The notes below the pieces were generated by a model. It had not been told where the DNA came from, searched no databases, and worked only from the letters and a program-made list of their open reading frames with translations. A DNA stretch of 64,000 nucleotides from contig NZ_QKNS01000004.1 of the NCBI RefSeq assembly GCF_003231285.1, positions 1 through 64,000 of the forward strand. The letters run 5' to 3'. The position numbers and the translations under genes were made by a program. The DNA is from Hymenobacter sediminis. Lineage in GTDB: Bacteria; Bacteroidota; Bacteroidia; Cytophagales; Hymenobacteraceae. This document shows positions 34,659 through 43,151 of this stretch, one piece after another (position 1 is the first letter of the stretch; each line of letters starts with the position of its first letter).

Positions 34659-36806
34659 ATGTCTTCCCCCCGACTCAAGATAGGCCTTTATGCCTCGGTG
34701 TTGCTGGCGGTGTTCGTATTGGCTTCCTATAAGCTGTACCGGCGCAACGATGGCCGTCCCCCTCAAAAGGATGAAGTTCTCATTAAAGCCATGCTCCAGG
34801 GCTTAAGCCAGGCTCACTACCAGCCCGAGCGCATTGATGACGCCTTCTCCAAACGTGTTTTTGATCTGTACTTAAAGCGCCTGGACGGTAGCAAGAAGTT
34901 TTTGTTGCAGTCCGACGTAGAGCAACTGCGCAAGTACCAGAACGACATCGATAACCAGGTGCAGCGCGGCACGCACGAGTTTCTGGACCTGAGCACCCAG
35001 CTGATGGCTCAGCGCGTGAAGGATATTCAGGGTCTGTACCGAGACATCCTGTCGAAGCCTTTCGATTTTACCACCGATGAAACCTTCGAGACAGAGTCGG
35101 ACAAGGTGACATTTGCTGCCAACGCTGCCGCACAGCGCGAAGAGTGGCGCAAGTTTCTGAAATACCAGACGATGGTGCGCGTATCGGAGATGATGGACGA
35201 GCAGGCGAAGAAGAAGGACAAGCCTTTGGCTTCTACTTCTGCTACCCCTTCCCCAGCTACCACCTCGGAGCCTACCCGCACTCCAGCTCAGATGGAAGCC
35301 GAAGCCCGCAAGCGGGTGCAGAAATACTTTGATGACTACTTCAAAGACCTGCAGCAAAACGATGCCAATGACCGGTTGGCTATGTATGCCAACACCATTG
35401 CTAACACCTACGACCCTCACACTGAGTACTTCGCTCCGCGTGATAAGGAAACCTTTGATATTGCCATGACCGGCCGCTTCGAAGGCATTGGTGCTTCGCT
35501 GCAGGAAAAGGACGGTCAGATCAAGGTAGCCGACATTATTCCGGGTAGCGCCTCCTACCGCCAAGGCGAGCTGAAAGCCGGTGACCTGATTTTGCGAGTA
35601 GCTCAGGGCACGGCCGAACCAGTATCAGTAGAAGGCATGCGCTTGGATAAAGTAGTAGCACTCATCAAGGGCAAGAAAGGCACGGAAGTACGCCTGACGG
35701 TGAAAAAACCTGATGCCAGCACCAAAATCATTTCCATCATCCGGGATGTGGTAGTGATTGAGGAAACCTACGCGCAGTCGGCCACTATCAACGAAAATGG
35801 CACCAAGCTGGGCTACATCAAGCTGCCTAACTTCTACGCCGACTTCAATGACAACGGTGGCCGTAGCTCGGCTGCTGACGTGAAGAAAGAACTGGAAAAG
35901 CTGAAAGCTGAAAACGTGCAGGGCGTTGTGCTCGACCTGCGCTTCAACGGCGGCGGTTCTTTGCAGGACGCCGTGGAAATGGCTGGTCTGTTCGTGGATA
36001 GCGGCCCCGTAGTACAGGTACGTAACCCCCAGGGTGCTCCTACCATCCTCAACGACCGTGACCCGCGTGTGCAGTACGGCGGTCCGCTGGTTGTGCTGGT
36101 AAACAAGTACAGTGCCTCGGCTTCTGAAATTCTGGCTGCTGCTATTCAGGACTACAAGCGTGGGGTAGTAATGGGCTCGGCCAGCACTTATGGCAAGGGT
36201 ACCGTGCAGCGCATTTTTGACCTCGATGACGCCATGCCAGCCGAGTTCAACAGCATCAAGCCTTTCGGTTCGCTGAAGCTGACGACCTCAAAGTTCTACC
36301 GCATCAACGGTGGCTCGACGCAGTTCAAAGGCGTTATTCCGGACATCATTCTGCCCGATGCTTACAGCTACCTCGACCAAGGCGAGAAAGAAACTGACTA
36401 CCCCCTGAAGTGGGATGAAATCACGCCGGCCCGCTACCGCGCCTGGAATGCGGCACCGCCTATCGACAAGCTGCGCCAGGCTAGCCAGGCTCGCGTGAAT
36501 GCCAGCGCCAGCTTCAAGCAGCTCTCTGACATGGTGGCCCGAATGGTGAAGCGCAAGGATGACACGAAAGTGTCGCTGAAGCTGGCCAACTACCGTGCTG
36601 AACAGGAGCAGGCTAAGCTGGAGTCAGATAAGTATGAGACCATCCAGAATGCGGCTCATCCTATTGCTATTGCTCCCCTGACCTTCGATCTGCGCCAGTT
36701 GGGTGCCGATACCATTAAGGTGAACCGTGCTTCCCGTTTCGTGAAGCCCTTGAAAAAGGACATCACCCTGCGTGAAGCTGTAGCCGTGCTGAAAGACCAG
36801 ATTTAA
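34659..36806 (+). CDS. Carboxy-terminal processing peptidase (tail-specific protease, S41A)
   Basis: A 715-residue periplasmic protease of the Prc type. An N-terminal membrane anchor (about 7-24) precedes a helical domain, a PDZ domain (about 270-365, with GIGASLQEKDGQIKVADIIPG), and the S41 catalytic core with VVLDLRFNGGGSL, catalytic Ser in NKYSASASEIL and Lys in STYGKGTVQ. A helical DUF3340-like tail follows. It degrades proteins in the cell envelope, often processing peptidoglycan enzymes or misfolded substrates. A Pro/Thr/Ser insert lies at about 195-210. Confidence 0.95.
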   Translation: MSSPRLKIGLYASVLLAVFVLASYKLYRRNDGRPPQKDEVLIKAMLQGLSQAHYQPERIDDAFSKRVFDLYLKRLDGSKKFLLQSDVEQLRKYQNDIDNQVQRGTHEFLDLSTQLMAQRVKDIQGLYRDILSKPFDFTTDETFETESDKVTFAANAAAQREEWRKFLKYQTMVRVSEMMDEQAKKKDKPLASTSATPSPATTSEPTRTPAQMEAEARKRVQKYFDDYFKDLQQNDANDRLAMYANTIANTYDPHTEYFAPRDKETFDIAMTGRFEGIGASLQEKDGQIKVADIIPGSASYRQGELKAGDLILRVAQGTAEPVSVEGMRLDKVVALIKGKKGTEVRLTVKKPDASTKIISIIRDVVVIEETYAQSATINENGTKLGYIKLPNFYADFNDNGGRSSAADVKKELEKLKAENVQGVVLDLRFNGGGSLQDAVEMAGLFVDSGPVVQVRNPQGAPTILNDRDPRVQYGGPLVVLVNKYSASASEILAAAIQDYKRGVVMGSASTYGKGTVQRIFDLDDAMPAEFNSIKPFGSLKLTTSKFYRINGGSTQFKGVIPDIILPDAYSYLDQGEKETDYPLKWDEITPARYRAWNAAPPIDKLRQASQARVNASASFKQLSDMVARMVKRKDDTKVSLKLANYRAEQEQAKLESDKYETIQNAAHPIAIAPLTFDLRQLGADTIKVNRASRFVKPLKKDITLREAVAVLKDQI

Positions 36807-36824
36807 TTTCAGTAATAGCTCAAT

Positions 36825-36862
36825 AAAAAGCCCCTGCACACTAGCTGTGCAGGGGCTTTTTT
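36825..36862. terminator. Terminator after S41 protease
   Basis: Perfect arms AAAAAGCCCCTGCACA and TGTGCAGGGGCTTTTT with a five-base loop. Confidence 0.93.
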
Positions 36863-37034
36863 GGCTTTTCATCAATCCATCATGAATCATTAGCAAATCG
36901 ACCCTAAAAAATTTATTTGCTACAGTTATTTATTCACATATAAACGTCTGTAAATCATGCATTTGATTTTATATATTCGTGTCAATATTTTTAGCAAATA
37001 AGAACTCAAAACATGCTATATTGGTTTATAAAGC

Positions 37035-38072
37035 ATGACAACGATGAACATGGAAACGACCATTATTCCGCTCGTTACGGAAGAGCAGAAGCAGGCTGAG
37101 GAAATCTGGCGCAAATCCATTCCGGCCCAGGTGTTCCTTAACTACTTCTTCGCAATCAACTACCACATTCAGGAAGCTGACGACGCCATGGGCGGTCTGC
37201 AGCACCTGCCTTTCTTCCGGGCTCACCAAGCTGAGCTGACTGACGCCGACGTGCAAGCTATTACTAAGCTGCTGCACGCTAGCTGGAGCACTGAGTACGC
37301 CCTGCGCGCCACTGCCGAGCTGGGCGATGAAGACTACTTGCGCAATGCTCTGCACTGGACCTTCCCGCAGGCCTATCATACCATCATGGCTGGGTTGCAG
37401 GCTTTCCTGTACACGGCCGGCGTCCGCAGCAACAACCCTTCCCTGATTCGCCGGGAGGTAGGGCGTCTGGTGGTGCGCAATGCCTACCCTCGCCCCATAT
37501 CCTTCTATGCGGCCGGTGCCTACGGCGACTTCAGCATTCACCGCCTACCCCTGGCTGGCTACAAAGCCGGGCTGCACATTGCCAGCAAGGAGATTGACGC
37601 TCAGGCTCAGATCGGGCAGTTCCTGCGCACTACCCGCAAGCTGAAGGCCCAAGCCACCCGCCAGCAAGTGCAAGCCAACCCGAACACAGCGCTGCGCAGT
37701 CAGAAGACGGGCAAGGTGCTGGATAAGTGGACGGCTGCTCACTGGCAGCAGATTACCTGGCGCCTCGGCTACACCACTATCTTCGACCTGTTGGGCCGCC
37801 TGCGCATCTCCCAGACAAGCCGCGAGATTGAGCGCTTCGTGGAGGCTGAGATTGACTTCAAGCTATTCCACCAGTCCTTGCTCAACATTGTGAGCTACCT
37901 CAACGGCATCCACGAAACCTACGTGGCCAAGGCTATGGGGCTGGAGCGCTACCAGCAACTGGTGGCTGAGCTGCCGAAGCACTTGCAGAACTCATTTGTG
38001 CAGGAGCGCCTACAAACCCGCGTTGAGCCCCAGCTCCGCGACAACGAGCCGACCATGCGCATGGCGGCCTAA
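37035..38072 (+). CDS. Hypothetical protein, helical, unknown family
   Basis: A 345-residue soluble protein with no signal or membrane helix. It is almost all helical with several aromatic motifs (WRKSIPAQVFLNYFFAINYH, LHWTFPQAYHTIMAGLQAFL, RPISFYAAGAYGDF). No catalytic signature recognised. It is preceded by about 170 bp of very AT-rich DNA after the protease terminator and ends with its own terminator, so it is a monocistronic unit with a distinct promoter environment. Confidence 0.7.
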   Translation: MTTMNMETTIIPLVTEEQKQAEEIWRKSIPAQVFLNYFFAINYHIQEADDAMGGLQHLPFFRAHQAELTDADVQAITKLLHASWSTEYALRATAELGDEDYLRNALHWTFPQAYHTIMAGLQAFLYTAGVRSNNPSLIRREVGRLVVRNAYPRPISFYAAGAYGDFSIHRLPLAGYKAGLHIASKEIDAQAQIGQFLRTTRKLKAQATRQQVQANPNTALRSQKTGKVLDKWTAAHWQQITWRLGYTTIFDLLGRLRISQTSREIERFVEAEIDFKLFHQSLLNIVSYLNGIHETYVAKAMGLERYQQLVAELPKHLQNSFVQERLQTRVEPQLRDNEPTMRMAA

Positions 38073-38115
38073 GGTACCCCGAGCTTTTTTTAGTAGTCCG
38101 ACTGCATATACACGT

Positions 38116-38146
38116 AAGCGCTGGCCCCCTGGGCCGGCGCTTTTTG
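38116..38146 (+). terminator. Terminator after hypothetical gene
   Basis: Arms AGCGCTGGCCC and GGGCCGGCGCT (one mismatch) followed by TTTTT. Confidence 0.85.
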
Positions 38147-38229
38147 TTTGTGCTGAGCTTACCACCACTACATTTTGGGCAACTATCCAACTCTTCGGTG
38201 GTTTATGCAAATAAGTGTTGGAGCCGCGC

Positions 38230-38237
38230 TATTTTTG
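38230..38237 (+). promoter_or_regulatory. Putative lysS promoter -7 box
   Basis: TATTTTTG fits TAnnTTTG, 51 bp before the lysS ATG. Confidence 0.45.
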
Positions 38238-38287
38238 CAGCTTGACTTTACTAGCCCCGCGTGGGCTTTCTTTTTAGACCTTGTACC

Positions 38288-39850
38288 ATGCAGCACCTCA
38301 GCGAACAGGAGATAATCCGTCGTGGCAAATTGGAAGAGCTCCAGAAGCTCGGCATTGAGCCCTACCCCTCCGAGCTGTTCGACGTGAACTTCTACGCCCA
38401 GGAGATTCTCGAGAACTACCACCCCGAGCTCAACAACTTTCAGGATGTCAGCCTGGCCGGCCGCCTGATGTCGATTCGGGTGAAGGGCAAGGCCTCGTTC
38501 GCGGAGCTGCAGGACGCTTCGGGCCGCATTCAGCTTTACATCAACCGCGACGAAATCTGCCCCGGTGAAGACAAGGAGCTGTATAACACGGTATTCAAGA
38601 AGCTCGTGGACCTCGGCGACTTTGTGGGCGTGAAGGGCCATGTGTTTAAGACGATGGTAGGCGAAACCTCCATCCACGTAACCGGCTTCACGCTGCTAAG
38701 CAAGAGCCTGCGCCCCCTGCCCGTGGTAAAAGAGCGGGTAGATGAAGCCACCGGCGAGAAAATCACCTACGACGCCTTCACCGACCCTGAGCAGCGTTAC
38801 CGCCAGCGCTACGTGGACCTGGTAGTAAACCCGCACGTGCGCGACGCTTTCGTGAAGCGGACCCAACTGGTGCAGGCTATGCGCAACTACCTCAATGACA
38901 AAGGCTACCTGGAGGTGGAAACGCCCATCCTGCAGCCTTTGTACGGTGGCGCGGCGGCCCGTCCGTTCAAAACCCACCACAACACGCTGGACATGACGCT
39001 CTACCTGCGCATTGCCAACGAGCTGTACCTGAAGCGCCTCATCGTGGGTGGTTTCGACGGGGTGTATGAATTCTCGAAGGACTTCCGTAACGAAGGCATG
39101 AGCCGGTTCCACAACCCGGAGTTCACCCAAATGGAGCTGTACGTAGCCTACAAGGACTACTACTGGATGATGGACTTGGTGGAGGAAATGGTGGAGCGCG
39201 TGGCCCTCACGCTGCACGGCAAAACCGAAGTGCAGGTGGGTGAAAACCTCATCAACTTCCAGCGCCCCTGGAAGCGCTTTACCATGGCCGAAGCCATTGA
39301 GCACTACACGGGCTTCAACATTGATGGCAAGAGCGAGGAAGAGCTGCGTGCTGCCGCCAAGGACCTGAAAGTGGCCCTCGACCCGAGCATGGGCAAAGCC
39401 AAAATCATTGATGAAATCTTCGGGGAGCATGTGGAGCCTAAGCTGATTCAGCCCACGTTCATCACTGATTACCCCGTGGAAATGTCGCCGCTGGCCAAGA
39501 AGCACCGTAGCAAGCCGGGCTTGGTGGAACGCTTTGAGGCAATCTGCAACGGTAAGGAAATCTGCAACGCCTTCTCGGAACTGAACGACCCCATCGACCA
39601 GCGCCAGCGCTTCGAAGACCAACTGGAACTGGGCAAGCGCGGCGACACCGAGGCCATGGTACTCGACGAGGACTTCCTGCGCGCCCTGGAGTACGGCATG
39701 CCGCCTACGGCCGGTCTGGGCATTGGCATTGATCGCCTGAGCATGATTATGACCAACTCGAACTCCATTCAGGACGTGCTCTTCTTCCCGCAAATGAAGC
39801 CGGAGTACACCAAGTCGGAAAACGCGCCGAAGCCCGAGGCGGAAGCGTAG
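38288..39850 (+). CDS. lysS: Lysyl-tRNA synthetase (class II)
   Basis: A 520-residue class IIb synthetase from the ATG at 38288 ([19 protein letters not shown]). The N-terminal OB fold (about 50-140) contains [20 protein letters not shown], and the catalytic domain has motif 2 [18 protein letters not shown] and motif 3 [16 protein letters not shown], plus [14 protein letters not shown]. It charges tRNA-Lys. A short acidic tail follows motif 3. Downstream lie two tandem structured units rather than a simple terminator. Confidence 0.97.
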   Translation: MQHLSEQEIIRRGKLEELQKLGIEPYPSELFDVNFYAQEILENYHPELNNFQDVSLAGRLMSIRVKGKASFAELQDASGRIQLYINRDEICPGEDKELYNTVFKKLVDLGDFVGVKGHVFKTMVGETSIHVTGFTLLSKSLRPLPVVKERVDEATGEKITYDAFTDPEQRYRQRYVDLVVNPHVRDAFVKRTQLVQAMRNYLNDKGYLEVETPILQPLYGGAAARPFKTHHNTLDMTLYLRIANELYLKRLIVGGFDGVYEFSKDFRNEGMSRFHNPEFTQMELYVAYKDYYWMMDLVEEMVERVALTLHGKTEVQVGENLINFQRPWKRFTMAEAIEHYTGFNIDGKSEEELRAAAKDLKVALDPSMGKAKIIDEIFGEHVEPKLIQPTFITDYPVEMSPLAKKHRSKPGLVERFEAICNGKEICNAFSELNDPIDQRQRFEDQLELGKRGDTEAMVLDEDFLRALEYGMPPTAGLGIGIDRLSMIMTNSNSIQDVLFFPQMKPEYTKSENAPKPEAEA

Positions 39851-39871
39851 TTCCCTACCCCCCTAAACGTC

Positions 39872-40161
39872 AGAAAGCCTCCCGCTAATAAGCAGCGGGA
39901 GGCTTTCTTTTGTAACTGACTAATTCTGTCCGTTGAACAGCCTTTGCCTGAAGAAGCTTGCGATGGGCCTGTACGATTTTACTACCAAGGTTTGTTAACC
40001 ATTCCTTTGTAGAAGCTCTACAGCCGGCAATTTTACGACAGGTGCGTATCCAACTTCTTGTAAGTCGGTTATGATATCTTTAACGGGGAAGCTCAACCAA
40101 GGTTACACGGCCGCGAAAAAAATCAGAAAAAAGTAGCCGCTAGTGCTACCCGCTTAAAAAA
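39872..40161. ncRNA. Unit A of a tandem, diverged structured-RNA-like repeat
   Basis: A unit of about 290 bp beginning with a perfect 15-bp terminator hairpin (arms 39872-39886 and 39894-39908). Blocks shared with unit B, in the same order and spacing, are AGAAGCTTGCGATGG (39952), CGATTTTACTA (39974), AGAAGCTC (40011), CGGCAATTTTAC (40025), TCTTTAACGGGG (40077), AAGGTTAC (40099) and CGAAAAAAAT (40114). Hairpin GTAGA/TCTAC spans block three. The frame is closed by stops, so it is noncoding. Strand is undecided: on the minus strand the hairpin would be a 3' terminator. Confidence 0.6.
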
Positions 40162-40162
40162 C

Positions 40163-40416
40163 AGAAAGCCTCCCGCTAAATAAATGCGAGAGGCTTTCCT
40201 TTTAATACAATTAGCTTACCCTTCCGAATGGGTTTACAGAAGAAGCTTGCGATGGACGTCGTTCGATTTTACTAACGGGTTGTTTGACCAGATCCTGTTA
40301 GAAGCTCAACGAGTCGGCAATTTTACTTGCTGTACTATCTCCAATCTTCTTTTAAGCCGATTGTATATTCTTTAACGGGGTGCCGAAGGGAAGGTTACGT
40401 TTGCCCGAAAAAAATT
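40163..40416. ncRNA. Unit B of the tandem structured-RNA-like repeat
   Basis: Second copy, offset 289-292 bp from unit A, with the same seven blocks (AGAAGCTTGCGATGG at 40241, CGATTTTACTA 40264, AGAAGCTC 40300, CGGCAATTTTAC 40315, TCTTTAACGGGG 40369, AAGGTTAC 40391, CGAAAAAAAT 40406). Its hairpin (arms around 40163-40176 and 40188-40200) runs into TTTTTT on the minus strand. Between blocks, sequence differs but pairing is kept in places (CAAC/GTT of A corresponds to CAAT/ATTG of B). A 63-codon frame here is not shared by unit A. Confidence 0.6.
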
Positions 40417-40417
40417 A

Positions 40418-40777
40418 TCAGGATTTATAACCGGGGTAGTGCCGGGAGTCGCCCCCTACCCCATCGTAGTCCGAATCGGCGTCGCTGGAGGTAGATACTT
40501 CATAGGCGGAGTCGCTGAGAGAGTTTAAGAGGCTGTCGGCAGCGGTGCGGTCGGTGCGTAGCTGATCGGAAGCGGGTTCTTCCTCTTTTAAGGAGCTTAG
40601 GCCCATTTTTCCTTGCTTGAGCAGCTTGCTTAGCTCGTCGCCCCACTTAGAGGCCGACTTTTTGAGATTGGCCCGGGTAGCATCGCCGGTTTCGGGGGCC
40701 AGTAGCAGCCCGGCTACCGCTCCGGCCGTAGCCCCAACCAGCAGGGATAAAATTACTTTGCCTTTCGTGTCTTGCAT
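40418..40777 (-). CDS. YtxH domain stress-type protein
   Basis: A 119-residue protein from the ATG at 40777 (MQDTKGKVILSLLVG); an ATG at 40804 would add nine residues. The YtxH N-terminus has a hydrophobic Gly/Ala helix (ILSLLVGATAGAVAGLLLAPETG) and a basic amphipathic continuation. The C-terminal 50 residues are Ser/Asp-rich and acidic. YtxH proteins are stress-linked membrane-associated proteins of unknown activity. The stop lies two bases from unit B of the tandem repeat. Confidence 0.82.
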   Translation of the reverse strand: MQDTKGKVILSLLVGATAGAVAGLLLAPETGDATRANLKKSASKWGDELSKLLKQGKMGLSSLKEEEPASDQLRTDRTAADSLLNSLSDSAYEVSTSSDADSDYDGVGGDSRHYPGYKS

Positions 40778-40916
40778 GAGGCGGAACAAGTTTAAGGTGA
40801 GCATACTAGCTTCCGGCGGCATACCGGCCTACTGGTACAACGCGAAAAGTATAGAGTAGGTTAAATATTGTTTTTAGGCAGGTTCAGCCAGCTGCCGGGG
40901 GTAGGGAGCCAAACAA

Positions 40917-40951
40917 GAAAGCCCGTGGTAGCTGAGCTACCACGGGCTTTC
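40917..40951 (-). terminator. Terminator after YtxH-CsbD gene
   Basis: Perfect 17-bp arms GAAAGCCCGTGGTAGCT and AGCTACCACGGGCTTTC around one central base; the inner bases form the loop. Confidence 0.88.
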
Positions 40952-40973
40952 AAGACTTGGAAGCCGGAGTGGC

Positions 40974-41408
40974 TTACAGTTCGTTCAGCAGTTTTACAAC
41001 TTCCTGCTTGGCTTTGCCCAGCTTGTTTTGCAGGCGGCCAACCAGCTCGTCGCCCTGGCCTTCAGCGTACTCCAGGTCTTCGTCGGTCAGTTGAGCATAC
41101 TGTTGCTTCAGTTTGCCTTTGGCTTCATCCCAGTTGCCTTTCAGCTTCAGTTTAGAGCCAGCACCGGTGATGCCCATGTCTTCGAGCTTCTCGATATAGC
41201 CTTTGAATTTGGCATCGAGGTCTTCACCGTATTTCGAGAGCTGCTCGCCTAGCTGGCCGCTATATTTAGTGGCGGCGCTGCCCAGCTTGCTGCGGGTAGC
41301 CGTGCCTTTGTCGGGGGCCATCAGCAAGCCAGCAATGATACCAGCACCGGCACCAGCCAATGCAGCGAGGAGAATTTTACCCGAGTTGTCTTCTTCGTGG
41401 TAGGACAT
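40974..41408 (-). CDS. YtxH-CsbD fusion stress protein
   Basis: A 144-residue protein from the ATG at 41408 (MSYHEEDNSGKILLAALAG). Residues 1-60 form a YtxH domain with the same Gly/Ala helix and LMAPDKGTATRSKLG turn as its neighbour. Residues about 90-144 match CsbD (LKLKGNWDEAKGKLKQ, YAEGQGDELVGRLQ, LGKAKQEVVKLL). Both domains are stress-induced in other bacteria. The upstream 14 in-frame residues are not conserved-looking and are left out. The two YtxH genes are tandem and probably paralogous. Confidence 0.85.
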   Translation of the reverse strand: MSYHEEDNSGKILLAALAGAGAGIIAGLLMAPDKGTATRSKLGSAATKYSGQLGEQLSKYGEDLDAKFKGYIEKLEDMGITGAGSKLKLKGNWDEAKGKLKQQYAQLTDEDLEYAEGQGDELVGRLQNKLGKAKQEVVKLLNEL

Positions 41409-41651
41409 GATTCGTAGGGGAGAGAAATGAAAAATAGGGTTCGAAAGCAAATCCGGCGTTCCTCGGTTGGAGGCAGGCCAACATCATAACTCAGCGGGCC
41501 ACTGTACAGGATATGGGCATCTATACGGCGTGGAGTGGTCGAGGTTTTGCCCCAATATAAAAATTAGCTAAGTAAAATATTAGGTCAGCTCTATTTAATA
41601 GCGTCTAACGACAGTCCTTTACCTTTAGCCCCACACACCTCTCTTTTACTT

Positions 41652-41897
41652 ATGCGAAAAATCCTTGTTTTCGGTGCTTTTCTGCTTTCCACGGTCGCCT
41701 GTCAGCGCACCCCGGCCTCCACGGCTCAATCTTCCTGCATCGACGAAAGCAAAATCAAGAAAGACGCTATGTGCACGATGGACTACAAGCCGGTATGCGG
41801 CTGCGACGGCAAAACCTACGGCAACGCCTGCCAGGCCAGTAACGCCGGTGTCACCAGCTTCACGGAGGGCGAGTGCGCCCAAAAAACTAGCAACTAG
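41652..41897 (+). CDS. Kazal-type protease inhibitor lipoprotein
   Basis: An 81-residue protein with a lipoprotein signal (FLLSTVACQ, Cys about 17). Residues 29-75 form a Kazal domain with CIDESKIKKDAMC, YKPVCGCDGKTYGNACQA and GVTSFTEGEC, all six Cys in the usual spacing. It probably inhibits serine proteases at the cell surface or in the periplasm; the target is unknown. Promoter-like TTTACCTTTAG precedes it. Confidence 0.92.
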   Translation: MRKILVFGAFLLSTVACQRTPASTAQSSCIDESKIKKDAMCTMDYKPVCGCDGKTYGNACQASNAGVTSFTEGECAQKTSN

Positions 41898-41965
41898 CCC
41901 CTACCCCCATCCAACCCGGCGAAGCCCTGCGCTAAGGCTTTGCCTATACTTTGTTTTTCCTCATT

Positions 41966-42337
41966 ATGTCTGAAAAGCGCTATTTCCGCCAGCAAAACCC
42001 GTTTATCGTTCCGACTACGGATGGTAAGCTGATTGAAGAGCACATTGGTTTGGCCAGCACCGGCACGGGCCAGTACAGTGTGGCGCACATGGTAGCGCCG
42101 CCGCAGTGGAGCGAGCCTCACCAGCGCCCCGAGTTTGATGAGGTAACCATAGTGGTGCGGGGCCGCAAGCGGTTTGAAATAGACGGCGAGGTAGTAGAAC
42201 TCGGTGCCGGCGAATCCTTGCTGATTAAGGCCGGGGCCCGGGTGCGCTACTCCAACCCCTTTGACCAGGAATGTGAGTATTGGTCGGTCTGCGTGCCAGC
42301 GTTCAGCCCGGCTACGGTGAACCGGGAAGAAGAGTAG
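41966..42337 (+). CDS. Cupin-domain protein
   Basis: A 123-residue single-cupin protein from the ATG at 41966 (MSEKRYFRQQNPFIVPT). Motif 1 is PHQRPEFDEVTIVVRGRKRFEI with one His and one Glu, motif 2 is LGAGESLLIKAGARVRYSNP without the final His, so metal binding may be altered. Small-molecule binding or ethanolamine-type cupins are the nearest kin; the substrate is unknown. Convergent with the LytTR regulator. Confidence 0.82.
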   Translation: MSEKRYFRQQNPFIVPTTDGKLIEEHIGLASTGTGQYSVAHMVAPPQWSEPHQRPEFDEVTIVVRGRKRFEIDGEVVELGAGESLLIKAGARVRYSNPFDQECEYWSVCVPAFSPATVNREEE

Positions 42338-42372
42338 CGGCCTTTCACCCCAATAACAACTCAACTGCCGCG

Positions 42373-42414
42373 GTGGCTGCAAGGAAAGCACTTGCCTGCT
42401 ATCCTTGCAGCCAC
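42373..42414. terminator. Bidirectional terminator overlapping LytTR stop
   Basis: Perfect 13-bp arms GTGGCTGCAAGGA and TCCTTGCAGCCAC. The right arm is within the last codons of the LytTR gene. Confidence 0.65.
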
Positions 42415-43151
42415 TTGCGCAGCTCGGGGGTGCGGTGCGAGCTGCTGGTAAGGGTAGCTGCCGCTGGGGCTTTCAGGTGTACTACCAGCGTATCGTTGAA
42501 GTAGGGCTCCAGGCGCTCAATGGCACTAAGCTGCACTATTTCGGTGCGGTTGAGGCGGAAAAACTGGGTAGGGTCGAGCAGGGCTTCCAGCTGGCTCAGG
42601 GTTTCGTTGAGCACGAAGGCCCGGCCTTGCCCGTCCACGGCGTGCGTGACGCCGTTGCGGAGCTGAAAATATGCTAGGTCGGCTACCTCAAGCAGGTACA
42701 GTCCCGCGCGGCTCTTGCTGACCAGCCGGGTTTTGTAGCGCGGGGCCGGGGCTACGTGCGCCGCTAGTTGCTGCAAAGCCGCTCCCTGAAACGACTGTCG
42801 GAGGCGCTCAAATTTCTGCAGAGCCGCCGCGAACTGCGCGTACTGTACCGGTTTGAGCACGTAGGCAATGCCGTTCTGCTCAAAGGCCTGCACCAGAAAC
42901 GTATCGTAGGCCGTGATGAAGATGACCGGACTCGTAACCGACACTTGCCCGAACAGCGCAAACACGTTGCCGTCGAGCAGCTCAATGTCAGATAGAATCA
43001 GGTCGGGGGCGGGGTGTTGGCGCAGATAAGTGGCGGCCTCGCTCACCTGTTGGCATTCGGCCACGATGGTAGCGGCAGGATGGTACTGCTGCACAAACCG
43101 ACGCAACTGAGCGGCGGCGGGCTCCTCGTCCTCAATCAGCAGAATGCGCAT
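42399..43151 (-). CDS. LytTR-family response regulator
   Basis: A 250-residue regulator. The receiver domain (1-120) has acidic residues IEDEE, phospho-acceptor Asp in LILSDIEL, Thr/Tyr switch region ITAYDTF and Lys in YVLKPVQ. The LytTR DNA-binding domain occupies about 140-248 (FQLRNGVTHAVD, RLNRTEIVQLSAIERLEPYFN). It overlaps the histidine kinase gene by 20 bp, so they form one operon and a cognate pair. Confidence 0.95.
   Translation of the reverse strand: MRILLIEDEEPAAAQLRRFVQQYHPAATIVAECQQVSEAATYLRQHPAPDLILSDIELLDGNVFALFGQVSVTSPVIFITAYDTFLVQAFEQNGIAYVLKPVQYAQFAAALQKFERLRQSFQGAALQQLAAHVAPAPRYKTRLVSKSRAGLYLLEVADLAYFQLRNGVTHAVDGQGRAFVLNETLSQLEALLDPTQFFRLNRTEIVQLSAIERLEPYFNDTLVVHLKAPAAATLTSSSHRTPELRKWLQG

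Noticed and set aside
38696..39793. 365-codon minus-strand frame opposite lysS
   Set aside because: His/Val/Leu-rich antisense shadow of a strongly conserved gene.
40184..40375. 63-codon plus-strand frame inside tandem unit B
   Set aside because: The matching position in unit A is closed by stops, and differences between units do not favour synonymous sites, so the frame looks accidental.
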